From NCBI RefSeq assembly GCF_009870825.1, contig NZ_WTWY01000007.1:124001-188000 (forward strand): 64,000 nt of DNA, given 5' to 3'. The notes beneath the pieces are model-generated. The model searched no databases and was not told the origin of the DNA. It saw nothing but the letters and a program-made list of their open reading frames with translations. Positions 37,371-47,052 of the stretch are shown piece by piece (the stretch's first letter is position 1; the number at the start of each line of letters is the position of its first letter). Both the position numbers and the translations under genes were made by a program. Source of the DNA: Paenibacillus sp. USDA918EY (GTDB lineage: Bacteria; Bacillota; Bacilli; Paenibacillales; Paenibacillaceae).

Positions 37371-38321
37371 CTAGTGAACCAATCCGCCAATAAAGGCTTC
37401 GAAGTTCGGAGCCAGCTTTGTTATTTTATAATTCTGCGCTTTATCCACGAAGATCACTTCCGGCTCGCCGTCATTGCCCGACGGGCGATAGTCCAGCATG
37501 ACGATGCCGGATTCCGAAGGACAATGGCAGATCGCGACGCCAAATTCCGGATATCCGCCGTTTTCGATTGAATGCCTGCTGCCTTCGGCGCCGCATAGCG
37601 AATAGGTTTTCTCCCGGCCAATCCCCATGATGCCCGAAATCGTAATGTACCCCGCTTCTCCGGACTCGGCTCCGCCGATCGGGAAACGACGGTTGCGGGG
37701 AATCCCCCCGTTATGCTGTTTCATCATGTCGATATAAGAGGCGGGCAGCTTAAACACCAGCGATTCTTCCACGGAAGCGATCAAATCGTCCGTCGGCGGA
37801 TCGGATATATACTGTTCCGCGCCGTCCGCATGGTCATCCCAAAAACCCGCCGGGTCGGAATCGGTGGCCTCGACGGGAACGGCGGCGACAGCAGCGGCTG
37901 AAGCGGCGGGTTCCTCCACGGGCTCCAAAACGGGTTCGTCTGCCGAATCCTCGTCCGGCGAAGGCTCCGCCAGCTTTTGCCGAATGGACTCCAGAAACTC
38001 CAGCGTATCCTCATCGCCCGGATCCAGCTTGTCCGCAGCTTCAAACTCCCGCAAAGCATCTTCGTACCGGTCCAAATAATAATAAGCGAGCCCTATCCGG
38101 TAATGCCAAAGCGGATCGTCTGTTCCTTCTTCGGCTACGGTCAAAAACTGCCCGACCGCCTCTTCGTAACGTCCGAGATTGTTCATCGCCCTGCCCAGTT
38201 GGCCGACCAACTCGTAATCCCGTTCTTCCTCCGGAATCTCCGCAATCGCATCCACGATTCGCTCGAATTCGTCCTCTTCATGCCATGCTTCCAGCTGTGC
38301 CAAAAGTTCGTCGCTTATCAT
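37371..38321 (-). CDS. TPR and SMI1/KNR4 (SUKH) domain protein
   Basis: 316 residues. N-terminal tetratricopeptide repeats (about 1-110, 'RAMNNLGRYEEAVGQFLTVAEEG', 'RIGLAYYYLDRYEDALREFEAADKLDPGD'), an acidic Ala/Glu/Pro linker (115-165) and a C-terminal SUKH domain (about 175-315, 'LVFKLPASYIDMMKQHNGG', 'GIMGIG', 'FGVAICHCPSESGIVMLDY'). SUKH domains often act as immunity proteins against secreted toxins, but this long TPR fusion without a toxin neighbour could also have a housekeeping binding role. Confidence 0.85.
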   Translation of the reverse strand: MISDELLAQLEAWHEEDEFERIVDAIAEIPEEERDYELVGQLGRAMNNLGRYEEAVGQFLTVAEEGTDDPLWHYRIGLAYYYLDRYEDALREFEAADKLDPGDEDTLEFLESIRQKLAEPSPDEDSADEPVLEPVEEPAASAAAVAAVPVEATDSDPAGFWDDHADGAEQYISDPPTDDLIASVEESLVFKLPASYIDMMKQHNGGIPRNRRFPIGGAESGEAGYITISGIMGIGREKTYSLCGAEGSRHSIENGGYPEFGVAICHCPSESGIVMLDYRPSGNDGEPEVIFVDKAQNYKITKLAPNFEAFIGGLVH

Positions 38322-38506
38322 GATATCCCCCTTTGAAAGCCTTTTTCAGATTATACCATTTTGAAGGCGGGGGGCTCCAGCGCGCGGGGATGGATCGATC
38401 GGGAAATGTACAGGATTACCTTCCCGACACGAAAGAAAGAATGGTAATTGCTATTTATTTTTACTTTGCGTGGCAAGGTCTCCCAGACTTTTTCCAGTTT
38501 ATGCCT

Positions 38507-38535
38507 TTGTCCTGTAATCTGCGGCACATTATAAT
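38507..38535 (+). promoter_or_regulatory. Candidate promoter of the SleB-like gene
   Basis: TTGTCC, 17 bases, TATAAT. The -10 region also reads CATTATA, close to a sigma-G type -10, so forespore use is possible; the two cannot be told apart by eye. Confidence 0.4.
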
Positions 38536-38558
38536 GCATCCTAAAGGAGATGATGTCA

Positions 38559-39212
38559 ATGAAAGCTTATAAGTGGAAATTATTCGCTATCTTTATCGTC
38601 CTCTTTGTCGTTTATTGCTCAGGTTGGGAGGAGGACAAGGCCGAGGCGGCTTCCATTCTCAAACCGGGCAGCGAAAACCGTGAAGTCCGGGATGTGCAGT
38701 ATCGGCTAAAAACGTTGGGCTTTTATGACGGGGCGCTTGACGGAAAATATGGTCCAGGTACGTCGTCGAGCGTCATGGCATTCCAAAAGGAATACGGCGT
38801 CAATCCAGACGGAACCGTAGGGCCCGCAACATGGAGAAAGCTCAAGAAGTACACTTTAAGCGAAAGCGAAATGGAGATCATGGCTAAAATCATCTATAGC
38901 GAAGCCCGCGGAGAATCCTACAAAGGACAGGTTGCCGTCGGAGCCGTCGTGATGAACCGGATCCAGTCGGACGATTTTCCGGACACGATTCAGGGCGTCG
39001 TGTTTCAAAAAAACGCGTTTACCGCCGTCAGCGACGGACAATACGGGATGAAGCCGAACCGAACGGCTTACCGCGCCGCCCTCGATGCCGTCCGCGGCTT
39101 TGACCCGACCCGCAACTCCCACTACTACTACAATCCAAAGACGGCGACTGACAAATGGATCTGGACGCGAACGCCAACCATAAAAATCGGCCGCCATTTA
39201 TTTGCCAATTAA
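38559..39212 (+). CDS. sleB: Spore cortex-lytic enzyme-like hydrolase (SleB family)
   Basis: Lytic transglycosylase of the germination machinery, 217 residues. Signal peptide (1-26), peptidoglycan-binding domain (about 30-88, 'SENREVRDVQYRLKTLGFYDGALDGKYGPGT'-type repeats), Hydrolase_2 catalytic domain (about 95-217) with the catalytic Glu in 'IIYSEARGES' and 'GQVAVGAVVMNRI'. Of three clustered ATGs the third is best spaced from AAAGGAG. The usual partner gene ypeB is not downstream, so this may be a SleB paralogue with a different role. Confidence 0.85.
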   Translation: MKAYKWKLFAIFIVLFVVYCSGWEEDKAEAASILKPGSENREVRDVQYRLKTLGFYDGALDGKYGPGTSSSVMAFQKEYGVNPDGTVGPATWRKLKKYTLSESEMEIMAKIIYSEARGESYKGQVAVGAVVMNRIQSDDFPDTIQGVVFQKNAFTAVSDGQYGMKPNRTAYRAALDAVRGFDPTRNSHYYYNPKTATDKWIWTRTPTIKIGRHLFAN

Positions 39213-39248
39213 ATCGTACGAATTTGCGGGGCTGGAGGATGCAGCCCC

Positions 39249-39302
39249 CAAAAAGAAAAGGCCGCATCAGCGGCCTACATTGCCGGGTTCCCCCGGGCAA
39301 TA
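39249..39302 (-). terminator. Tandem hairpins at the end of the Bax inhibitor-1 gene
   Basis: GGCCGC-ATCA-GCGGCC (39260-39275) precedes TTTTCTTTTT on the minus strand; a second hairpin, ATTGCC/GGGCAAT, lies at 39280-39302. They also face the SleB gene and may end both transcripts. Confidence 0.7.
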
Positions 39303-39321
39303 CATTTTGATGTTTATTAAC

Positions 39322-40068
39322 TTAATCCCGGCTTGCCAGCTTCGAAAGCAGGCGGATGATTTCCACGTACAGCCATACGAGGGTCACCAGCAGCCCGAAA
39401 GAGCCGTACCATTCCATGTACTTCGGAGCGCCCTGCCGGGCCCCTTCTTCAATAAAATTAAAATCGAGCACGAAATTCAGCGCGGCAATAATGACGATGA
39501 CCACCGAAATTCCGATGCCGATCGGCGTGCTGTCATGCAGATACGGGACCGTCACCCCGAATAAACCGAGGATGAAGCTAAGCAGGTACACAAGCGCGAT
39601 TCCCGCCGTGGCGGCGAACAGTCCTTTCTTGAAGCCCGCGCTGGCTTTGACCAACCCGGTCTTGTACACGAGCAGCATGGCCAGAAATACGCACATGGTC
39701 AACAATGCCGCCTGCATGGTAATGCCGTAATATAAAGATTCGTAAGCTGCCGATAAGGCCCCTAAAAAGAAACCTTCCCCAATCGCATAGATCGGCGCCA
39801 AAAACGGTGCCGTTGTAGGCTTAAAGCTGATAATCAGAGCCAGAACCAAAGCCCCGATCGCGCCGCCGATCATGTACGGGTACATATCGTACCCATTAAA
39901 AAACATCACCCAGGATACGACCGCCGCCCCGATCAGAAGCGCCAGCAGCATAAACGATTTGTTGACCGTTCCGCCGATCGTCATGGTTTCTTGCCCATTG
40001 TAATGCCCGGTTTTCTCGAACGTTTTTTCGTTAAGCGTCGGATTTCCGCTGCGACCTATCAAATTCAT
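39322..40068 (-). CDS. Bax inhibitor-1/YccA family membrane protein
   Basis: About 248 residues with seven hydrophobic helices and the family C-terminus ('LVTLVWLYVEIIRLL'). Members include calcium-leak channels such as YetJ; function here is not known. The start is ambiguous: the strong GGGGAGG site is only 2 bases from the ATG used, is better spaced for a TTG two codons later, and another ATG nine codons upstream lacks a site. Preceded by a divergence-free gap to the SseB-like gene. Confidence 0.88.
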   Translation of the reverse strand: MNLIGRSGNPTLNEKTFEKTGHYNGQETMTIGGTVNKSFMLLALLIGAAVVSWVMFFNGYDMYPYMIGGAIGALVLALIISFKPTTAPFLAPIYAIGEGFFLGALSAAYESLYYGITMQAALLTMCVFLAMLLVYKTGLVKASAGFKKGLFAATAGIALVYLLSFILGLFGVTVPYLHDSTPIGIGISVVIVIIAALNFVLDFNFIEEGARQGAPKYMEWYGSFGLLVTLVWLYVEIIRLLSKLASRD

Positions 40069-40144
40069 TGCCTCCCCAAATATTTTTACTGCCATTCTAG
40101 CATATGTTGGGATATATTGGGATATACAAAAATATCATTTAGGA

Positions 40145-41140
40145 TCATTCCCGCGCCCCGGCTTCATTTCGTTCTCTAATATAAGCTTCGATGACCTTCT
40201 TATTGTTCTCGTCGATCCGAAGCGGGATCCCGGCGCAATTGACGACGATGCCGTTCATGGTTTCGGACAAGGCCAAAAGGTCGCCGAAAGCGGCGACATT
40301 GCTGCTCCACACCGTTTTGTCATAAACCTTCTCGAATTCGGGCCAATCCGTAAACGCCGGCAGCCACGTCGAATCGTTTTCGGCACCCAAAACGCCAAAC
40401 CGGATCTCCGTTCCTTCCGCGATCGTTTTAATGCCCTGCTCATCGGAAGGTGCCGGCTTTTTTTCTAAAAGCTGCATCGGCAGCAAATACTTTGCCTGCA
40501 GGACTTCCTCAAGCATTTGCCCCTCGAGCGCATGAAGAAGCTGTTTATCAGCTTCGCCGTCCTGACGAGAATGCAAGGTTTGAAAAAAACGGATGAGCGC
40601 ATGCTGCAAACGGGGATTGGTGACGGGAATGTTGATTTCCGGAATGCCGGTCCAGTCCGGCGGCGGCAAAATATCGTCCCTGTCGATTTCGATATGGTAT
40701 TGCCCATTGTCCAGAAGGACTTTGGAGAGGCCAAGGATATGAAGCTCTGCGAAGGTTCCGAGGATTTCCTCCCGGCCGATTTTTTTCATCTCGAGCATCA
40801 AAAGCTGCTGCCGAAAATAATCCTCCGCGCTCGCGGCATATTGCTCGTTCGAAAACATCCATACCCGGTCATCGGCATCGACGTAGGGGTAGTTCGTGTG
40901 TTTGTCATAGGCGAGATACAGCGCTTCGGCATCTTTGACCTTTTCTTTCAACACGGTGAAAAATGCCTGTATTTTCTCATCGGCATCCTGGCCGGTTAAC
41001 GTCTGCTCTTTCCTGAAATGCTTGGCGGAATGAATCAAAAATATTAATTCCTGGATCGCCAGCTCCCTGCATTGCTCCATTGCTATCGGTCCGTTTAACA
41101 AAAATTTCACTCCGACTGCATTTTTTCTTTCTTCGTTCAT
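40145..41140 (-). CDS. SseB-domain protein
   Basis: 331 residues. The C-terminal half matches the SseB N-terminal domain ('LPAFTDWPEFEKVYDK' then 'FGDLLALSETMNGIVVNCAGIPLRID'). The N-terminal half (about 1-180) is charged, mostly helical and unrecognised. The family has no settled function; type III links known from enterobacteria do not apply here. Start placed at the ATG with AGGGGG 8 bases upstream rather than 11 codons earlier. Same strand as the Bax inhibitor-1 gene. Confidence 0.7.
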   Translation of the reverse strand: MNEERKNAVGVKFLLNGPIAMEQCRELAIQELIFLIHSAKHFRKEQTLTGQDADEKIQAFFTVLKEKVKDAEALYLAYDKHTNYPYVDADDRVWMFSNEQYAASAEDYFRQQLLMLEMKKIGREEILGTFAELHILGLSKVLLDNGQYHIEIDRDDILPPPDWTGIPEINIPVTNPRLQHALIRFFQTLHSRQDGEADKQLLHALEGQMLEEVLQAKYLLPMQLLEKKPAPSDEQGIKTIAEGTEIRFGVLGAENDSTWLPAFTDWPEFEKVYDKTVWSSNVAAFGDLLALSETMNGIVVNCAGIPLRIDENNKKVIEAYIRERNEAGARE

Positions 41141-41287
41141 CGATGCGCCGCCCCCTTCACGTGTTTGCCTCATTATAGCTTTATAGCGACGTATATGAAA
41201 AGAAACGCCCGGGTCCTATTAAAACAAAAACAGGCGAAATATCGCCTGCATGTAAGGATTTATGCTTACTACATTGTGGCTTGCGTT

Positions 41288-42334
41288 TTAATTTCCTTGC
41301 TTTTCGTGGTTAATAAGCCACTGTTTGCGCGTCAGGCCGCCGCCATAACCGCCAAGTCCGCCATCGCTGTTGATGACCCGATGACAAGGCACGATGATCG
41401 CAAGCTGGTTCATCCCGTTGGCTTGGGCAACGGCGCGAAAGGCCGACGGTTTTCCGACCGCAGCCGCCAGTTCGGCGTAAGACCGGGTTTCGCCGGCCGG
41501 GATGCTCCGCAGTTCATCCCACACGGACTTTTGAAAAGGCGTTCCGAGGTAATGGACAGGCGTCTTGAATTCTTTTGACTTCCCGTCAAAATAGGCATGA
41601 AGCTCCTCCGCGATCGACCGGATCGGACCAGCGGAACCAGGGATGATGGCGCATTTTGTTTTTTGCCTAAGCCTTTCAATTTCACGCTCAAGCCCCTTTC
41701 GGTCCACGAATTCCAATAGATAAAGCGCTTCGTCGCCCGCAATGGCAACCATGGGCCCCAGTCTCGTATCCAGCCATTCCGCCTTTAGAACTTGGCCGTT
41801 TCCGAGCTGGCTTGGAGCCGCGCCCATAATGCGGGAAAACGCGTCCCTGAATCCGCTGCTTGATTCGTAACTGGCCGAAAGCTGTGCATCGATCACGTTC
41901 TCACCCTCCCTGATTTGTTTCATGGCCATCCCGATGCGTCTTGCCCGCGCGTATTCAACGAAAGTCATGCCAAACCGTTTTTTGAATTGGCGGCGCGCCG
42001 TCGAAGCATCGATCGACAAATATTCAAAATCCCTCTCCTTCCACCGCTTTTCCGGGTTCGCCTCAATGGCCTCCACCAGCATTCGGACGGTCTCCGGGAC
42101 ATGATTCGGGTGGGATAGGGGGCGACATCGTTTGCAAGGGCGAAAGGAAGCCAACAGCGCCTCCTTGGCCGTCTCGAAAAATTCACAGTTCTCGAATTTC
42201 GGCTTTCTCGCCGGGCAGGTCGGGCGGCAAAATACGCCGGTTGTTTTGACCCCGACGTAAAACAGACCCTCATATTCGGAATTTTTTTCAATCAACGCCT
42301 GATAATATTTTTGTTTGAGCTCGGCTTTAATCAT
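41288..42334 (-). CDS. ada: Bifunctional Ada: methylphosphotriester/O6-methylguanine-DNA methyltransferase and activator
   Basis: 348 residues combining the adaptive-response activities that Bacillus subtilis splits between AdaA and AdaB. Zinc domain with Cys36, Cys40, Cys67 and Cys70 (in FCRPTC and RPCKRC; Cys36 should take the methyl group from phosphotriesters), AraC-type DNA-binding domain (about 80-180, 'SIDASTARRQFKKRFGMTFVEYARARRI'), ribonuclease-like domain and the O6-alkylguanine transferase domain with the acceptor Cys in IIVPCHRVI near residue 315. Autoregulation upon methylation is known for the family. Confidence 0.94.
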   Translation of the reverse strand: MIKAELKQKYYQALIEKNSEYEGLFYVGVKTTGVFCRPTCPARKPKFENCEFFETAKEALLASFRPCKRCRPLSHPNHVPETVRMLVEAIEANPEKRWKERDFEYLSIDASTARRQFKKRFGMTFVEYARARRIGMAMKQIREGENVIDAQLSASYESSSGFRDAFSRIMGAAPSQLGNGQVLKAEWLDTRLGPMVAIAGDEALYLLEFVDRKGLEREIERLRQKTKCAIIPGSAGPIRSIAEELHAYFDGKSKEFKTPVHYLGTPFQKSVWDELRSIPAGETRSYAELAAAVGKPSAFRAVAQANGMNQLAIIVPCHRVINSDGGLGGYGGGLTRKQWLINHEKQGN

Positions 42335-42527
42335 TCCGCCCCCCCCGGTCGGCTTTCAACGCTTGGATTCTGTTTCTTATTATAGTCTACAGGCTCCGGG
42401 CCGTCCGCCGAAAATCAGGCATCAATTTTCTAAAATTGGATCGCGATTGTACAGGTTCATGTTCGCCGCCGAAACAGGCTATAATGGATTCAAAGGACAT
42501 CCGAACAAAGGCAGGAGATGAAATTCA

Positions 42528-43217
42528 ATGTCTAAATCTATCGTAGAAAAGCTTGGCTTGCAAAAGTACGAGCATGTAGCGATTTTGAACCAGCCGAAAG
42601 GAATGGATTATTTTGCGGAGTTGAACGGCTATGATACGGCGCTTACGGAGAACGCGTACGATCTTATATTTGCTTTCGTGCTGGATCTGGAATCTTTAAA
42701 GGAACTGGTAAACCGCGTAATCGAGCGGAAACTTCTCCAAAGCAACGGCTATCTTTTTGCCGCCTATCCCAAGAAGGGGAACAAAGTATATCCCACATTC
42801 ATCCACCGCGATGAACTGTTTCCGGGCTTGGGAAGCGACGAAGAAGGATACATCGGGGACAGCGGCATCAAATTTGCGCGCATGGTCGGACTGGATGAGG
42901 TTTTTACGGTTGTCGGCTTCAAGCAGGAGGCCAAAGGCAAAGGCAAAGGAAAAGGAAAAGAACAAGCCGCTTCCCGGCCAAGCCAGCGCGTGGACGATTA
43001 CATTTCGATGATTCCGCGCGTGGAAAAAGATTTGGAAGATGCGCCGGAGCTGCTTGCATTTTACCAATCGCTTACCCAGGGGTACCAAAAAGATTGGGCG
43101 CGTTATGTTTATAGCGCCAAGCAGGAGGCAACCCAAGCCAAACGCCGGGAAGAGATGAAGGCGATTCTTCAGGCCGGTTATAAAAGCCGCGACCTCTATC
43201 GCAAAGATCATCCTTAA
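42528..43217 (+). CDS. YdeI/OmpD-associated-like protein with DUF3052-like N-domain
   Basis: 229 residues. N-terminal domain (about 1-128, 'EKLGLQKYEHVAILNQPKGMDYF', 'LVNRVIERKLLQSNGYLFAAYPKKGNK') resembles DUF3052-type proteins; a basic linker of Lys-Gly repeats (about 135-146) joins it to a C-terminal OmdA/YdeI-like helix bundle ('LLAFYQSLTQGYQKDWARYVYSAKQEATQAKRREEM'). The latter family is named bacteriocin-protection but its mechanism is unknown. Start supported by AGGAGATG-type site. Confidence 0.65.
   Translation: MSKSIVEKLGLQKYEHVAILNQPKGMDYFAELNGYDTALTENAYDLIFAFVLDLESLKELVNRVIERKLLQSNGYLFAAYPKKGNKVYPTFIHRDELFPGLGSDEEGYIGDSGIKFARMVGLDEVFTVVGFKQEAKGKGKGKGKEQAASRPSQRVDDYISMIPRVEKDLEDAPELLAFYQSLTQGYQKDWARYVYSAKQEATQAKRREEMKAILQAGYKSRDLYRKDHP
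42933..42960 (+). repeat. Hexanucleotide microsatellite encoding a Lys-Gly linker
   Basis: Two AAAGGC units, two AAAGGA units and a partial unit in tandem. Length change in steps of six would alter the linker without a frameshift. Confidence 0.7.
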
Positions 43218-43336
43218 CCCCGAAAAACAACCATTCCCTTAAAACATTTAAAACGGGCTGCCACTGCTCAATGGCGGCTTGTTGAAGATGATTGAAATCG
43301 GTTAACACCGGCGTATCCCATGATGGAACAATAAAA

Positions 43337-43377
43337 GCAAGATGTCCGGACTTATGAAAGGGCATCTTGCTTTTTTT
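43337..43377 (+). terminator. Intrinsic terminator downstream of the YdeI-like gene
   Basis: GCAAGATG, 18-base loop, CATCTTGC, TTTTTTT. It lies 120 bases after the stop; no other gene is credible in between. Confidence 0.8.
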
Positions 43378-43513
43378 GGTTAATGATTGATTTTCCTCGG
43401 GCATCGCATTCCATTCCTTAACGCCGATGATCGAACCTCAAATCTCGCTGCCCCGCTGCGTCGCTTGGGGTATGGTTCAGCTTGCGAGTCTTACCGCAGA
43501 AAATCGGACTCGA

Positions 43514-44977
43514 TCACGTCCCGCAATAAGTGCGGTAAGGTTTTGCCGACGTAGGCACCGTGCAGTATTCCTCCTGTTCGGCGGCGTACGCGTAGGGGTC
43601 AGATAAAGCAGCGAGCAGACGCTCCATCACGCCAAAGTCGCCCCGTTCCGTTGCGGCTTCCAGCGCTTCCTCGACCCGGTGATTCCGCGGGATGACGGCA
43701 GGATTGCTCTTTTGCATCAACTGCTTCGAGGATGCCTCCGATTCCTGCTGCCTGCCGCGTCTCGCCTTCCAACGCTCATGCCACTCCGTGAACTCGGGAG
43801 CCTTAAACAGTTCCGTATCTGCGATGGCGCCCATGGTTAATGACCGGAAAGTGTTGGTATAGTCCGCACGGTAAGTTTCCATCACATCCAGAAGATCCTC
43901 AAACAGTTTTTTATCTTGTTCTTCTTCGTTAAAAATCCCCAGCTTGGCTCTCATGCCTGAAAGCCAATTCGCTTCGTACAAATCCATGTAACCGGAAATT
44001 TCCTTCTGGGCCATTTCGACGGCCCGTTCCTGATCCTCATGCAACAGCGGCAACAACGTTTCGGCGAACCGCGCAAGGTTCCACCCGCCGATGTACGGCT
44101 GATTGCCGTACGCATAACGGCCTTGCGAATCAATGGAGCTGAACACCGTGGCAGGATTATAGACATCCATGAAAGCGCAAGGACCGTAATCGATCGTTTC
44201 GCCGCTAACGGTCATGTTGTCGGTGTTCATCACGCCGTGAATGAAGCCGACAAGCTGCCAGTTGGCTATAAGCGAAGCCTGGCGTTTGATCACTTCAGCA
44301 AGCAGCGCAAGATATCGGTTCCCGCCCGCTTCGATGTCCGGATAATGGCGCTCGATGGTATAGTCGGCAAGAACGCGAAGATTTTCGGTGGTGCCGAAAT
44401 GCGCTGCATACTGATAGGTTCCGACGCGAATATGGCTGGCAGCTACGCGCGTCAGTACGGCCCCCGGAAGCTCCCTTTCGCGGGTGATGGGCTGCCCCGT
44501 CGTCACCACGGCAAGGCTGCGGGTGGTTGGGATGCCTAGCGCATGCATCGCTTCGCTGATGATGTATTCGCGCAGCATCGGTCCAAGTGCGGCACGCCCA
44601 TCCCCGCCGCGAGAGTATGGCGTTCTGCCCGAACCCTTCAGCTGGATGTCCATTCTGTCGCCTAGAGGCGTGATCTGTTCCCCCAGCAGCAAGGCCCGGC
44701 CGTCCCCTAACATGTTAAAATATCCGAATTGATGACCCGCATAAGCTTGGGCAAGCGGTGCCGCCCCTTCCGGCACTTGATTCCCGGCCAGCACAGCCAC
44801 ACCGGCCTCGCTTTGCAGCGCCTGAACGTTTAAACCGAGCGTCTCCGCCAGCGAATGATTAAGAATGGCCAGCTTCGGCGAGCGCACGGGAGCCGGCTCG
44901 ATCCGGGAAAAAAACGATTCCGGCAGGCGGGCATAGCTATTGTCGAAGTTCCATCCTGTTTCGTTATGTGTTGTCAT
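43514..44977 (-). CDS. selO: Protein adenylyltransferase SelO (YdiU family)
   Basis: Pseudokinase-fold enzyme that AMPylates proteins in redox homeostasis, 487 residues, the usual length. Family motifs: '[38 protein letters not shown]' region (ATP lysine), '[26 protein letters not shown]' (catalytic and metal residues) and the C-terminus '[14 protein letters not shown]'; the two Cys in the final 'EEYCT...YCGT' match the family's redox pair. Monocistronic. Confidence 0.94.
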   Translation of the reverse strand: MTTHNETGWNFDNSYARLPESFFSRIEPAPVRSPKLAILNHSLAETLGLNVQALQSEAGVAVLAGNQVPEGAAPLAQAYAGHQFGYFNMLGDGRALLLGEQITPLGDRMDIQLKGSGRTPYSRGGDGRAALGPMLREYIISEAMHALGIPTTRSLAVVTTGQPITRERELPGAVLTRVAASHIRVGTYQYAAHFGTTENLRVLADYTIERHYPDIEAGGNRYLALLAEVIKRQASLIANWQLVGFIHGVMNTDNMTVSGETIDYGPCAFMDVYNPATVFSSIDSQGRYAYGNQPYIGGWNLARFAETLLPLLHEDQERAVEMAQKEISGYMDLYEANWLSGMRAKLGIFNEEEQDKKLFEDLLDVMETYRADYTNTFRSLTMGAIADTELFKAPEFTEWHERWKARRGRQQESEASSKQLMQKSNPAVIPRNHRVEEALEAATERGDFGVMERLLAALSDPYAYAAEQEEYCTVPTSAKPYRTYCGT

Positions 44978-45120
44978 AGACTCTCCTTATTTTTGTGGCA
45001 TGTATAACGCTGCTGCCTTATCGCTTTTTTGATGTCCACTTCTTCCCTTTATTATACAGTCTTCGGCGGAATGCGGTGCGAGGATCCTTTTTTCTTTCCG
45101 GCGCCTGCAAAAAATTGCAG

Positions 45121-45170
45121 GCAAAACAAAACGGCCTTTCATTCCCTAAAGTCCAGGATAAAGGCCGGTT
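45121..45170 (-). terminator. Intrinsic terminator of mqo
   Basis: Minus strand: ACCGGCCTTT, 20-base loop, AAAGGCCGT, then TTTGTTTTGC. Confidence 0.75.
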
Positions 45171-45198
45171 AAGTTCCTTTTATTTTGTTATTGCATTG

Positions 45199-46692
45199 CT
45201 ACATAACGGATTTCAGTTTCTTTAGGCCAAGCGTCCGCGCCGTCGAAGTCCGAATCTCATGGATAAGCTCCGGATGCTCCACCAGCTGCAAGCCAAAAGA
45301 AGGAATCATCTCTTTTATTTTCGGTTCCCACGCTTTTAAATGTTGCGGGAAGCATTTTTCGATGACCTCAAGCATGACGGAAACGGCGGTCGAAGCACCC
45401 GGCGAGGCTCCGAGCAATGCGGCGATCGACCCGTCGGCGGCACTCACCACTTCCGTACCAAATTGAAGCGTTCCTTTGCCGGCAGGCGTATCTTTAATGA
45501 CCTGCACGCGCTGGCCGGCGACCAGCATATCCCAATCTTCGCTTTTGGCGTTCGGGATAAATTCCCGCAGCTCTTCCATGCGTTTTTCTTTCGATAACAT
45601 CAATTGCTGGATCAGGTATTTCGTCAACCCAAGGTTTTTTGCGCCTGCGGCCAGCATCGTCAACAGATTATTCGGCTTTACAGAGCCTATCAAATCAAAC
45701 ATGGACCCGGTTTTTAGGAACTTCGGCGAGAAGCCGGCAAACGGTCCAAAAAGCAGCGATTTTTTATTGTCGATAAATCTCGTGTCCAGATGCGGCACAG
45801 ACATCGGAGGCGCGCCGACCTTCGCTTTGCCGTATACCTTGGCATGATGCTGCGCCACAACCTTCGGATTGTTGCACACCATGAATAGGCCGCTGATCGG
45901 GAATCCTCCGATATGCTTTCCTTCCGGAATGCCGGATTTTTGCAGCAAAGGAAGGCTTCCCCCGCCGCCTCCGATAAAGACGAACTTGGCCTTATGGCGT
46001 TCGACTGTACCGCTGGCATTCTTTATTTTCAATTCCCACGCGCCGTCGCCGGTGCGTTTAATATCATCAACGCTATGTTTGTAATGGATATCGACGTTTT
46101 TGGTTTTTAAGTGTTCGAACAGCATGCGCGTTAAAGCGCCAAAGTTGACGTCCGTTCCGGAGTCCATTTTGGTCGCTGCGATCGGTTCGTTGGATGTCCG
46201 GTCCTTCATAATGAGCGGAATCCATTCCATCAGTTTTTTCGGATCATCGGAAAATTCCATCCCTTGGAACAGAGGGTTTTTGGACATCGTTTCAAAACGT
46301 TTTTTCAAAAAGGCTACATCTTTTTCACCTTGTACTAAACTCATGTGAGGCAATGGCATGATAAAATCCTGCGGATTGCGAATCAGATTGCTGTTTACAA
46401 GATAAGACCAAAACTGCATGGAAACTTGAAAATGCTCGTTAACGACGATTGCTTTGCTAATATCTATGGATCCGTCCGGTTTTTCGGCCGTGTAGTTCAG
46501 TTCGCACAGTGCAGCATGCCCCGTCCCCGCGTTATTCCATTCGTTAGAGCTTTCCTCTCCTGCGCTGGCCAGCTTTTCAAACACTGTAATTTTCCAGTCC
46601 GGTGCTAATTCTTTCAGCAAAGTCCCCAATGTCGCACTCATGATTCCGGCACCAATTAAAATAACGTCTGTTTCGGTTTGTCTGTTACTCAT
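45199..46692 (-). CDS. mqo: Malate:quinone oxidoreductase
   Basis: FAD-dependent peripheral membrane enzyme that oxidises malate and reduces menaquinone, 497 residues. N-terminal FAD motif '[18 protein letters not shown]' followed by '[21 protein letters not shown]', the Mqo signature; '[19 protein letters not shown]' and C-terminal '[18 protein letters not shown]' complete the fold. Preceded by an extended -10 promoter and a 100-nt leader with a long helix. Confidence 0.95.
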   Translation of the reverse strand: MSNRQTETDVILIGAGIMSATLGTLLKELAPDWKITVFEKLASAGEESSNEWNNAGTGHAALCELNYTAEKPDGSIDISKAIVVNEHFQVSMQFWSYLVNSNLIRNPQDFIMPLPHMSLVQGEKDVAFLKKRFETMSKNPLFQGMEFSDDPKKLMEWIPLIMKDRTSNEPIAATKMDSGTDVNFGALTRMLFEHLKTKNVDIHYKHSVDDIKRTGDGAWELKIKNASGTVERHKAKFVFIGGGGGSLPLLQKSGIPEGKHIGGFPISGLFMVCNNPKVVAQHHAKVYGKAKVGAPPMSVPHLDTRFIDNKKSLLFGPFAGFSPKFLKTGSMFDLIGSVKPNNLLTMLAAGAKNLGLTKYLIQQLMLSKEKRMEELREFIPNAKSEDWDMLVAGQRVQVIKDTPAGKGTLQFGTEVVSAADGSIAALLGASPGASTAVSVMLEVIEKCFPQHLKAWEPKIKEMIPSFGLQLVEHPELIHEIRTSTARTLGLKKLKSVM

Positions 46693-46722
46693 CTTTACCG
46701 CCCTTACACGCTAGTATTTGAA

Positions 46723-46778
46723 GAAAAGATGTAGGCGCTCTCACAGAAATCAGAGTACGAATCGGCACACATCTTTTC
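46723..46778 (-). promoter_or_regulatory. Structured 5' leader element of mqo
   Basis: On the minus strand GAAAAGATGT and ACATCTTTTC form a perfect 10-pair helix enclosing 36 nt with a smaller CTCT/AGAG stem. No T tract follows, so it is not an intrinsic terminator. The helix ends about 30 bases before the start codon. No known riboswitch core recognised. Confidence 0.55.
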
Positions 46779-46801
46779 AGGATGAATGATAACCTGATCT
46801 T

Positions 46802-46810
46802 AGTATATCA
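46802..46810 (-). promoter_or_regulatory. Extended -10 promoter of mqo
   Basis: Minus strand TGA-TATACT; start point near 46795, giving a leader of about 100 nt that contains the helix described separately. Confidence 0.5.
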
Positions 46811-47052
46811 CTATTTTATGGACTATTAAATGATTGTTATATGCCATTTACAAGCCGATTACACGGATGAAGCTGAAAATGGGCGGTAAAACCTTGAGAA
46901 AACATCAAAAACCGAAGCTTTACCCCGGCAGGCGGAGAAAGGGGTTGGTTTTGAATAAGGACGGAACGGGGAGGAACCCTCAGCCGTATGTCGAATAGAA
47001 GAAGATCCGGCAATTGTCCGGCCAGCACCTATAAGAACCGGGGATATCGCTG

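Noticed and set aside
43072..43404. 110-codon minus-strand ORF crossing the YdeI-like gene end
   Set aside because: Overlaps a supported gene and its terminator hairpin; composition is not protein-like.
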